From an uncultured Streptococcus sp. (GTDB lineage Bacteria; Bacillota; Bacilli; Lactobacillales; Streptococcaceae), in assembly GCA_902470035.1 (NCBI GenBank), contig CABREZ010000031.1, positions 1 through 13,603 on the forward strand: a stretch of DNA of 13,603 nt, written 5' to 3'. The translations under genes and the position numbers were made by a program. Position 1 is the stretch's first letter, and every line of letters starts with the position of its first letter. A model generated the notes under the pieces. The model did not search any database. It was not told the DNA's origin and saw only the letters and a program-made list of their open reading frames with translations. Below, piece after piece: positions 1 to 5,994 of this stretch.

Positions 1-11
1 AATTCGATTTC

Positions 12-101
12 GTCGTCTCACCTCCGCACAGTTGAGTAGGGCTGTAAAAGCTGATGAAATCAGCGTAGTAGAGCCCACTCAACCACTGCGTCTTGTTCGA
101 C
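12..101. repeat. Palindromic intergenic element (nested inverted repeat)
   Basis: This non-coding stretch can fold almost completely on itself. GTCG (12-15) pairs with CGAC (98-101), CGCA (25-28) with TGCG (87-90), GTTGAGT (31-37) with ACTCAAC (77-83), GGGCT (39-43) with AGCCC (72-76), and GCTGAT (50-55) with ATCAGC (59-64) around a GAA loop. Only A38 is unpaired between the two middle stems. The element lies directly before a terminator and contains no convincing ORF. From memory, similar sequence recurs between genes in streptococcal genomes, so a small dispersed repeat (MITE-like or RUP/BOX-like) is likelier than a unique RNA gene. This could not be verified. Function and strand are unknown. 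Confidence 0.5.
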
Positions 102-117
102 AATCCAAAAACAATTG

Positions 118-149
118 AGAGGCTAGGACTTTTGTCCCAGCCTCTTTTT
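118..149 (+). terminator. Rho-independent terminator
   Basis: A 12-bp stem (118-129 with 134-145, one A-C mismatch) closes a TTTT loop and runs into a T tract (145-149). It should stop rightward transcription entering from outside the window. On the other strand the hairpin is followed by a looser T-rich stretch (Ts opposite 109-113), so it may also help end the leftward exonuclease transcript, whose stop codon (148-150) touches the T tract. Confidence 0.8.
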
Positions 150-741
150 AGTCGTTAAAAAAATTGGAGAGGTCCAATCCACCAAAAGGAGAGGTAGAAA
201 AGGATTCTTGCTCTGTTAAGAGTTGCCGGGCCCGGTCTGATTCGAGAAAGGCTTCATAAACAAGAGCAGTCATCCGGGCATCTTCTAGACTATCATGCGA
301 TTTTCCAGCTACTCCTAAAAACTGAGCAACTGTATGGAGCTGCAAGTTTTTAATCCCATGGAGGTCAGAAGGGCGGCGTTTAGAAGCTTCTTCAAAGACA
401 TCAACAGCATATTGGTCTGTGAACTCTAGCCCATTTTCCGCTAGGATAGGGAGGTCACTCTTGATGGCATTGTATCCAATGAGGGGACTATCTGCAACAA
501 AATCTCGGAACTCCGCTAGGACTTGCTCGAGTGGGGGAGCTTGGAGGATTTTATCAGATGTGATCCCGGTGAGGCCATTGATAAAGCTCTTTAGTGGTTT
601 ATCCGTATAGGCATAGGAATCATAGTGGGCAACTTCTTGGCCATCTGCAAAGCGGACAGCAGAAACTTGGATAATGTGGTACTTTCCTTCAAATTGATTA
701 AATTCTAAATCAAAGGAGACATAGTGGCTTAATTCTTTCAA
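148..741 (-). CDS. DnaQ-like DEDDh 3'-5' exonuclease
   Basis: A 197-residue cytoplasmic protein of the DnaQ/RNase T family, which removes nucleotides from 3' ends with two metal ions. The four acidic ligands and the catalytic histidine of the DEDDh class are visible: D11 and E13 in FDLEF (ExoI), D96 in YNAIKSDLPIL (ExoII), and H149 with D154 in HDSLEDA (ExoIII). It is a stand-alone nuclease domain like those near PolC or epsilon subunits, without a polymerase part. The start is TTG at 741. It sits 5 nt after AAGGAG (747-752), and an in-frame stop occurs upstream with no ATG between. A short tail after residue 180 ends in hydrophobic and acidic residues (LDLSNFFND). The gene follows rocS but is separated from it by a terminator, and no good promoter of its own is evident. 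The exact substrate is unknown; proofreading, repair or RNA trimming are all possible. Confidence 0.85.
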   Translation of the reverse strand: MKELSHYVSFDLEFNQFEGKYHIIQVSAVRFADGQEVAHYDSYAYTDKPLKSFINGLTGITSDKILQAPPLEQVLAEFRDFVADSPLIGYNAIKSDLPILAENGLEFTDQYAVDVFEEASKRRPSDLHGIKNLQLHTVAQFLGVAGKSHDSLEDARMTALVYEAFLESDRARQLLTEQESFSTSPFGGLDLSNFFND

Positions 742-802
742 GGGAACTCCTTCATCTATTGGGTGTTTTTGGATTTTCTAATTATTGAGGGGAGGCAAAG
801 GC

Positions 803-831
803 ATAGAAAAAACTGACCGAAGTCAGTTTTT
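803..831 (-). terminator. Terminator of rocS
   Basis: A perfect 10-bp hairpin (808-817 with 822-831) has a CGAA tetraloop and a T-rich tail read leftward. Its first arm overlaps the rocS stop codon (830-832). It separates rocS from the exonuclease gene, and A-tracts on the other side would let it work rightward as well. Confidence 0.8.
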
Positions 832-1345
832 AGCGACCAAAGACGCGTCTCCAGAAGCCTTTACTCTCTTGTTCTTGAACCTTTTCATTGGCTTGATCTA
901 ATTCTAATTTCAATGTTTCACGGTCATTCATAGCCTGAAGGGTTAGCTGTTGTTGTTGGTCGAGCTGTTTGTCTTTTTCAGCAATCTGAACATCTTTGAC
1001 ACGCAACTGCTCATCCTTTTTAGCTAATTGCTCATCTTTGGATTTTAGCTGGTCGTCTTTTGCTTTTAGTTGTTCGTAGAGACGGACGATTTCGGCATTT
1101 TTTTCATCTACCAAAATTTCCATCAATTCACGCTGTTTCACATCATCACTGACAGGCTCGTCTTCAAAGATGGTCTTTTTGTAGATTTCTTCTAGCTTGA
1201 TCAAGCCACTACGGGTTACGACGGTAACTCCCTTATCATTTTTTTCTGTATCTTCAGGATCTAGGGCCTTAACACGGTTGTTGACCGCTTGGCGACTAAC
1301 TCCTAGAATTTCAGCAATTTCGCTGACTGTTTTTTCGATAGCCAT
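830..1345 (-). CDS. rocS: RocS-like chromosome segregation protein (HTH, coiled coil, amphipathic tail)
   Basis: A 171-residue protein in three parts. An N-terminal helix-turn-helix (about 5-29; SEIAEILGVSRQAVNNRVKAL) is MerR/DUF536-like. A long charged coiled coil (about 75-160) contains six tandem heptads of the type xQLxxKD at 91-132. A short cationic-aromatic C-terminus, KGFWRRVFGR, could lie on the membrane as an amphipathic helix. This is the architecture of pneumococcal RocS, a DNA- and membrane-binding factor for chromosome segregation and nucleoid protection; identity is inferred from that layout. Otherwise it would be called a DUF536 protein, a class also seen beside plasmid replication genes. 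Nothing in the neighbourhood suggests a plasmid. The ATG at 1345 is preceded by AGAGGA. It has its own strong promoter (1386-1414) and terminator, so it is probably expressed independently of pepX. Confidence 0.72.
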   Translation of the reverse strand: MAIEKTVSEIAEILGVSRQAVNNRVKALDPEDTEKNDKGVTVVTRSGLIKLEEIYKKTIFEDEPVSDDVKQRELMEILVDEKNAEIVRLYEQLKAKDDQLKSKDEQLAKKDEQLRVKDVQIAEKDKQLDQQQQLTLQAMNDRETLKLELDQANEKVQEQESKGFWRRVFGR

Positions 1346-1385
1346 AATATCCTCTAAACTCTTTTTCTATGAAATACTCTCTTAG

Positions 1386-1414
1386 ATATTATCATAAGTA
1401 GGCAAGGCTGTCAA
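1386..1414 (-). promoter_or_regulatory. Near-consensus sigma-70 promoter of rocS
   Basis: Read leftward, TTGACA (1414-1409) is followed by exactly 17 nt and TAATAT (1391-1386), with a TGA extended -10 just before it. The -35 box is a perfect match and the -10 matches 5 of 6. It lies in the 112-nt gap between pepX and rocS, about 40 nt before the rocS start codon. Confidence 0.85.
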
Positions 1415-1457
1415 ATCAAGCAAGGGAAGGGACGACAAGGAAAAAGCATGAAATTCC

Positions 1458-3737
1458 TTAATCCATCTTAGGAAGGGTTAATCTGGAGTTAGCCAGATCA
1501 ATGGTGAGTTGGTAGTCCGTTTGGTCGCGGACAGTGATCTCGAAGTCGGTTGTATAAAGGACAAGACGAAGAGTAGTCCCTTTTTCCAGCTTGTAGATGG
1601 TTGGTTGGAGTTCAAAGTCGAATTCCATCCATTCCCCTGGGGTTACAGGTTCGACTTGTAAGAGATCATGACGGTTTTGAAGGTTGAGATAGCCCTTTGT
1701 AATCACCCGTTGACCGGCTTCCTTAAATGGCAACTCGGTCAAATTGTCTAGCATATGGTAGCGACCGTTATCAAGGGTGCGGACGGATAGGACAGCTGGA
1801 TAGGGTTGGAGATATTTCTTGCTTCCTAGCTCCATGAGTTGGGCTGAGAGCAAGCCTTTGTTTGTGCTAGATTGGAGCCGCAGGTGAAGGCGAGCTTTTC
1901 CGTTGAGGTGTAAGTCTTCTGCGATCGGAAGATCGATGGTCACCTGTTGGGCCTTATCTTGGTAAAGATCAGTTAGGAAGGTTGGATAGGCTTTGCCATA
2001 GCGCTCATAATCTTCTGTCGCATAGCGGTTTTGGATGACTCTCTCACCATCTCCCAGTGGGAAGGTCCGCTGGGCTGTTTGATTGCCAAAGTCTTCCAAG
2101 GAAGTCCAACTTTGTTCCCCTGTATTGTCCTGCCAGATGACGGTTGGCAATTCATAGCTTGAATCATAGCCCAGTAATTTTTTAGAGAGGAGGGCATTCA
2201 TACTCTCACGGAAGTCAATGGACTGCCAGTTGTTGAGATAGACATGGGCTCCATTGTGATAGAAGAGGTGTTTCTTGATGTTGGCTGGAAGGGCTTGGAA
2301 CATTTGGTATACATGGAGGGGCTTGACATTCCAGTCTTGGGAACCATGGGTGAAGACGACCTCTGCCTTGACTTTGTCTGCCTGAAGGAGATAGTTGCGG
2401 TCATGCCAGAATTGGTTGTAGTCCCCTGTTTTGCGATCCAATTGCTTCTTAACCTCTTCCAAATCAGCGACATGGGCTGCATGGTGGCGGAGATAGTCTC
2501 CAGCCCGAAGGGCACGTGAATAAGTCAACTCAGCAAGCGAATCAAAATCCTCTCCAGGATAGCCGCCAGGACTCGTCACGAGTCCGTTTTCCCGATAGTA
2601 GTTGTACCAAGAAGAGATACCGGCTTCTGCGATGATAACTTCTAGGCCATCGACACCGGTGGTAGCCAGTCCATTGGACATGGTCCCTAGGTAGGACAAG
2701 CCCGTCGTAGCAACTTTGCCGTTAGACCAATCGGCCTTGACTTGGCGTTGGCGACTGTGGTCTGTAAAGGCCCGGCAACGGCCGTTGAGCCAGTCGATAA
2801 CATTTTTATAGGCCTCGATTTGACGGTAATCTCCATTGGTCATCAAGCCTTGAGAGTCCTTGGTCCCTAAACCGGAGACGTAGAGATTGGCAAAACCACG
2901 AGCGAGAAGGTAGTCATTGAGGGTATAACTGGAGTTGATATGAGTGAGGGTTTCTTCAGCCTCAGAGACTAGTTGAGCTGAACCGACAGGATCCACCAAT
3001 TCTAATTGAGGTTCTTCTACTTGGATGGTATGAGGTTCTTTGACCTCGAGGTCCACATTCATATTATAGAGAGCCTTGTCGCTAGCCTTGTCATTGGTTC
3101 CTTGGTGATAAGGGCTGGCAGTCATGACGGCTGGGATTTTTCCTTCATAGCGTGGGCGAATAATATTGACCTTGACCAAATCTGGAAGACCATCCTGGTC
3201 GCTATCAACTCGACTCTCCACATAGACCACTTCACGGATTACATCATGGCAGTTAAAGGTAGCTAGACTTTTTCCGTTGAAAAAGTGGTAGCGATTGTCC
3301 TCGGGGATCAAGCCATCGCTGACCAACTGCTCAATTAGTAAATTCCCTTTGACTGTTCGAGTATTGAGGAGGTGATAGAGGTTCTCAACCAAGTTTCCAT
3401 ACTCAATCGGAATTTGGACTTCTTTTAAGAAGCTGTCCGTATTTTCAAAGTCAATAAAATAGCGGAAACCGAGCAATTGGAGGGCCACTGTGTAGAAAAT
3501 ATTTGGAGACCATTCGCGGTCAGATTGGAAATAGCTCAGGAGATCTGTTTCAGCATCCGCCACTAGGTTAGAGAGAGGATAATCTGTATTTTTGTAGGTG
3601 AAATAAACCTTGCGAACAAACCATTCAAACAGTTCTTTCTCTGTAAGATGAAGGGGAAGGTCAAACCCGATTTCTTTCAGTTCCTTTAGAATGTCTGCTT
3701 GGTCGACTGGTAGATAGCTATATTGATTGAATTTCAT
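1458..3737 (-). CDS. pepX: Xaa-Pro dipeptidyl-peptidase PepX
   Basis: A full-length 759-residue serine peptidase of family S15, which releases Xaa-Pro dipeptides from peptide N-termini and lets the cell use proline-rich peptides. The catalytic triad falls at the lactococcal PepX numbers: S348 in TTGLSYLG, D468 in HGSQDWN, and H498 in HNGAHVY. Order: an N-terminal helical domain (about 1-150), the alpha/beta-hydrolase core (about 170-540) with inserted helices, and a C-terminal jelly-roll domain (about 550-759). There is no signal peptide or membrane segment, consistent with a cytoplasmic enzyme. An acidic DxDxDG loop (D178, D180, D182, D186) resembles a calcium site. The ATG at 3737 follows AAAGGAG. 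A good promoter lies upstream (3781-3809). No strong terminator is visible before the rocS promoter, only a weak AAGGAA/TTCCTT inverted repeat at 1437-1459. Confidence 0.96.
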   Translation of the reverse strand: MKFNQYSYLPVDQADILKELKEIGFDLPLHLTEKELFEWFVRKVYFTYKNTDYPLSNLVADAETDLLSYFQSDREWSPNIFYTVALQLLGFRYFIDFENTDSFLKEVQIPIEYGNLVENLYHLLNTRTVKGNLLIEQLVSDGLIPEDNRYHFFNGKSLATFNCHDVIREVVYVESRVDSDQDGLPDLVKVNIIRPRYEGKIPAVMTASPYHQGTNDKASDKALYNMNVDLEVKEPHTIQVEEPQLELVDPVGSAQLVSEAEETLTHINSSYTLNDYLLARGFANLYVSGLGTKDSQGLMTNGDYRQIEAYKNVIDWLNGRCRAFTDHSRQRQVKADWSNGKVATTGLSYLGTMSNGLATTGVDGLEVIIAEAGISSWYNYYRENGLVTSPGGYPGEDFDSLAELTYSRALRAGDYLRHHAAHVADLEEVKKQLDRKTGDYNQFWHDRNYLLQADKVKAEVVFTHGSQDWNVKPLHVYQMFQALPANIKKHLFYHNGAHVYLNNWQSIDFRESMNALLSKKLLGYDSSYELPTVIWQDNTGEQSWTSLEDFGNQTAQRTFPLGDGERVIQNRYATEDYERYGKAYPTFLTDLYQDKAQQVTIDLPIAEDLHLNGKARLHLRLQSSTNKGLLSAQLMELGSKKYLQPYPAVLSVRTLDNGRYHMLDNLTELPFKEAGQRVITKGYLNLQNRHDLLQVEPVTPGEWMEFDFELQPTIYKLEKGTTLRLVLYTTDFEITVRDQTDYQLTIDLANSRLTLPKMD

Positions 3738-3768
3738 AGGATGCTCCTTTTATCAGCTTCACTGTTTC

Positions 3769-3797
3769 TTTACTTCTTATATTATACGTGATAAAAT
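3769..3797 (+). promoter_or_regulatory. Promoter of the membrane/hydrolase fusion gene
   Basis: TTTACT (3769-3774), a 17-nt spacer and TAAAAT (3792-3797) with an extended TGA just before the -10. It lies about 40 nt upstream of the start codon at 3839 and overlaps the leftward pepX promoter by 17 bases. Confidence 0.6.
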
Positions 3798-3809
3798 AGT
3801 ATTTGTCTA
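3781..3809 (-). promoter_or_regulatory. Promoter of pepX
   Basis: Read leftward, TAGACA (3809-3804; 5 of 6 to consensus) is followed by 17 nt and a perfect TATAAT (3786-3781). The predicted start point is about 35-40 nt upstream of the pepX ATG. Confidence 0.75.
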
Positions 3810-3838
3810 AAGACCTTTGATCTCTGAAGGAGGGTGTC

Positions 3839-5119
3839 ATGGTGAGAAAATTATCTGTTGAAGAAGTTGCAAGAAGACGGACTTTATTGTTTGGGGTTCT
3901 TGCCGTCATTTTTGGGATCCTCATTTTTCGAAACGGTGTTGGTTTCACAAAATTTTCCTTGGATCTATTAGCCATTTACTTTTTAGTTGATGGACTAGGA
4001 AGCTTTCTTCTTCGCTTTTTGTTACGTAGCAAGTCTATTTCCTATAGCCACTCTATTTGGTTTATTTTTCTTTCACTTGCGTTGATCTGGTTGAATCGAC
4101 TGAGTAGTCTGCCCGTAAACTTAGTTGTGATTTGTTTAGGGGCATATCAGTTGGGGAGTGCCATTGTCTATGGGATCACATTTTGGCTTTATAAGGCCAA
4201 TCGGGTAAAAGGAGGCTGGCTCTATTTATGGGATGCGCTTTTAAACGGTGGGATTGGTCTAGCAACTGTCTTGGAACCTGGTTCAGATGGGCACTTCCAA
4301 TTTATCCTCTTGGGGGCTTATCTGGTCTTGTTGGGGATTTCTAATATTCGAGATGGTATTTTATTTGACAAAGACCAACAAGGCCAAGAGTTAAAACGTC
4401 GCTTTCGTATTAGCCTACCGGTTATCTTTGCAGCCTTTATCCCTGCTAAGGAGTTAAAACGGTTTAACCAGTTTCTTCAAAAAGGGAGCTCGGCGGGACA
4501 CACAGGCCCTTATCGATTGGTGAAAAAAGAAGAAGAGGCAAGGGAATTAGAAATTTTGGTTCATACTTCTGACAGCAACTTATTTGGAGCGATTGGGCAT
4601 GTAGATATTTGTTATCAGGGGAAGGTCATTTCTTACGGAAGTTACGATCCCTTTTCAGAGCGTCTATTTGGGACGATTGGGGATGGCGTACTGTTTAAAG
4701 TGGATAAGGAACCATACATCGAACTATGTAAAAAAGAGAGTCAAAAGACGCTGTTTGGCTACAGCCTATCCCTTACCGAAGAAGAGAATCAGGCAGTAGA
4801 GAAGCGTCTAGCTGAAATTGATCAGTTGTTAGAACCTTGGGATCCACCTAGTAGGTTACTGGAAGACGGTCAGCCGACCTACGCTTACAAATTGAAATAT
4901 GATTTAGGGGCTGAGCTATATAAATTTACTTCTTCGCGTTTTAAATCTTACTTTGTTCTGTCTACGAATTGCTGCCTGTTAGCAGATTCCATTGTGGGAC
5001 AGGCGGGAACGGCTGTATTAGATGTGCGTGGAGTGATTGCACCAGGGACCTATCAGGATTACTTAGAATACGAATTTGAAGCTCCAAACGGGCGGGTCCA
5101 TACACGAACAGTATATTAA
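3839..5119 (+). CDS. Membrane protein (HdeD/DUF308-like) fused to a putative permuted papain-like hydrolase domain
   Basis: A 426-residue protein not recognised as a named family. Residues about 15-172 hold around six hydrophobic helices (roughly 17-34, 40-62, 72-88, 93-118, 127-145, 152-171) resembling the HdeD/DUF308 type. A basic linker (about 172-235) leads to a soluble C-terminal domain (about 236-426). That domain contains GHVDIC (H254) on a predicted strand, followed ~120 residues later by STNCCLLADSIVG (N377, C378) at the start of a predicted helix. A His-on-strand then Cys-at-helix order is characteristic of circularly permuted NlpC/P60 relatives (LRAT, YiiX, DUF4105-like), so a cysteine amidase, peptidase or acyltransferase is possible. 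This is inference, not a family match. The AAGGAGG at 3827-3833, 5 nt before the ATG, fixes the start. The gene is monocistronic: own promoter (3769-3797) and terminator (5126-5163). Confidence 0.7.
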   Translation: MVRKLSVEEVARRRTLLFGVLAVIFGILIFRNGVGFTKFSLDLLAIYFLVDGLGSFLLRFLLRSKSISYSHSIWFIFLSLALIWLNRLSSLPVNLVVICLGAYQLGSAIVYGITFWLYKANRVKGGWLYLWDALLNGGIGLATVLEPGSDGHFQFILLGAYLVLLGISNIRDGILFDKDQQGQELKRRFRISLPVIFAAFIPAKELKRFNQFLQKGSSAGHTGPYRLVKKEEEARELEILVHTSDSNLFGAIGHVDICYQGKVISYGSYDPFSERLFGTIGDGVLFKVDKEPYIELCKKESQKTLFGYSLSLTEEENQAVEKRLAEIDQLLEPWDPPSRLLEDGQPTYAYKLKYDLGAELYKFTSSRFKSYFVLSTNCCLLADSIVGQAGTAVLDVRGVIAPGTYQDYLEYEFEAPNGRVHTRTVY

Positions 5120-5125
5120 GTAAAG

Positions 5126-5163
5126 AAAGACAGATTCAAAATTTTGAGAAATCTGTCTTTTTT
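5126..5163 (+). terminator. Terminator after the membrane/hydrolase gene
   Basis: An 11-bp perfect stem (5126-5136 with 5150-5160) around a 13-nt loop that itself contains the palindrome CAAAATTTTG, followed by T5158-T5163. The stem begins six bases after the stop codon. Confidence 0.85.
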
Positions 5164-5175
5164 GCACAAGATTTC

Positions 5176-5204
5176 TTGTAAAAAAAAAGAAAATCTTTTA
5201 AAAT
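5176..5204 (+). promoter_or_regulatory. Promoter of cppA
   Basis: TTGTAA (5176-5181), a 17-nt A-rich spacer and TAAAAT (5199-5204), about 20 nt before the cppA start codon. An imperfect inverted repeat, AAGATTTCTT (5168-5177) and AAGAAAATCTT (5187-5197), overlaps the -35 box and spacer. Confidence 0.5.
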
Positions 5205-5224
5205 ATAAAAGACTTGGAGGAATT

Positions 5225-5959
5225 ATGTGCATAAATAAGATTAGTAGTATTTCACCCGTATTAAAAACAAACAATCGAAATGTCAATCAAGAATTTTTTG
5301 AAAAGGTCTTAGGAATGAAAACCCTGTTGGAAGATGGGGCTTTATTATCCCTTGGAGATCAATCGAAGACAGACCGCCTCTATTTAGAGGAATCCCCTAG
5401 TATGAGAACCCGTAAGGTTGAGGGACCAAAACGCTTGGCTTGCTTAAAGATTCGCGTGACCAACCCGCAAGAAATTGAGTGGCTTCTGGCTCGTGGTCAT
5501 CAAGTTGATCGCCTCTTCAGAGGGGAAAATGGCTATGCCTTTGAAGCTCTTTCGCCAGAAGGAGATCGTATCTTGCTCCATGCGGAAGAGCAAGTGGACA
5601 GTTTAACTGAAATTGAGGAAGTTCCAGATTTTCAAGCGAATGAAGAGTTTACAACCTTGACGGAGTTTTTCGTAGAAAAGATAGTTCTTCGTGTACCTAA
5701 TGTAGAGACTTCTACAGCTTTCTATCAACAACTACCTGGCTTAGAAGAGTATTTAGACTTAGAAGCATCAGATGGTCCGGACCTCACACTAGCTAATGGA
5801 CAGACTTGGGACCTTTGTCAGGTCAAGGTCATTCTAGAGCCATTTGTAGCAAGTGAAGTGGCCTCTTGCTTTGGAGATCAGGTGACTTTTGTACCAAAAA
5901 GGCAACAATTTGTCTTGGTTGAGGATCCAAGCAAGATTGAATGGTGGTTCGAAGCCTAA
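5225..5959 (+). CDS. cppA: CppA, two-module VOC-fold protein (putative C3-degrading proteinase)
   Basis: A 244-residue protein recognised as streptococcal CppA from the N-terminal stretch around FFEKVLGMKTLLEDGALLSLG. It consists of two vicinal-oxygen-chelate (glyoxalase-like) modules, about 8-120 and 150-243. Each has the typical helix motif (FFEKVLGMK at 24-32; FYQQLPGLEE at 166-175) and a closing strand near 'SPEGDRILL' and 'DPSKIEWWF'. The usual metal-binding His/Glu residues are not obvious, and no protease motif, signal peptide or anchor is present, so the inherited 'C3-degrading proteinase' name is not supported by what can be seen. The start at 5225 is chosen because GGAGG (5216-5220) precedes it. 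A longer reading frame from 5144 would start inside the terminator of the previous gene. The serine hydrolase follows after 35 nt and is probably cotranscribed. Confidence 0.85.
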   Translation: MCINKISSISPVLKTNNRNVNQEFFEKVLGMKTLLEDGALLSLGDQSKTDRLYLEESPSMRTRKVEGPKRLACLKIRVTNPQEIEWLLARGHQVDRLFRGENGYAFEALSPEGDRILLHAEEQVDSLTEIEEVPDFQANEEFTTLTEFFVEKIVLRVPNVETSTAFYQQLPGLEEYLDLEASDGPDLTLANGQTWDLCQVKVILEPFVASEVASCFGDQVTFVPKRQQFVLVEDPSKIEWWFEA

Positions 5960-5994
5960 GCAAGTCTTTGGCTGATTGAAATGAGTGAAGAAAA

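Noticed and set aside
950..1075. CRISPR-like direct repeats
   Set aside because: The repeats are contiguous 21-bp coding units without spacers and preserve the reading frame of a coiled coil.
830..1345. Plasmid replication-associated DUF536 protein as a sign of an integrated plasmid
   Set aside because: No replication initiator, origin iterons or mobilisation genes nearby; the neighbours are housekeeping genes and the tail fits chromosomal RocS.
1437..1459. Terminator after pepX
   Set aside because: Only a 6-bp AAGGAA/TTCCTT repeat with an 11-nt loop and low GC; too weak to call.
1973..2515. Two minus-strand frames of 74 and 105 codons
   Set aside because: They are out-of-frame shadows inside pepX, with no ribosome site and no recognisable motif.
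5144..5224. N-terminal extension of cppA by 27 codons
   Set aside because: The upstream start lies inside the terminator of the preceding gene and before the cppA promoter. A GGAGG site marks the ATG at 5225, and the extension is low-complexity Lys-rich.
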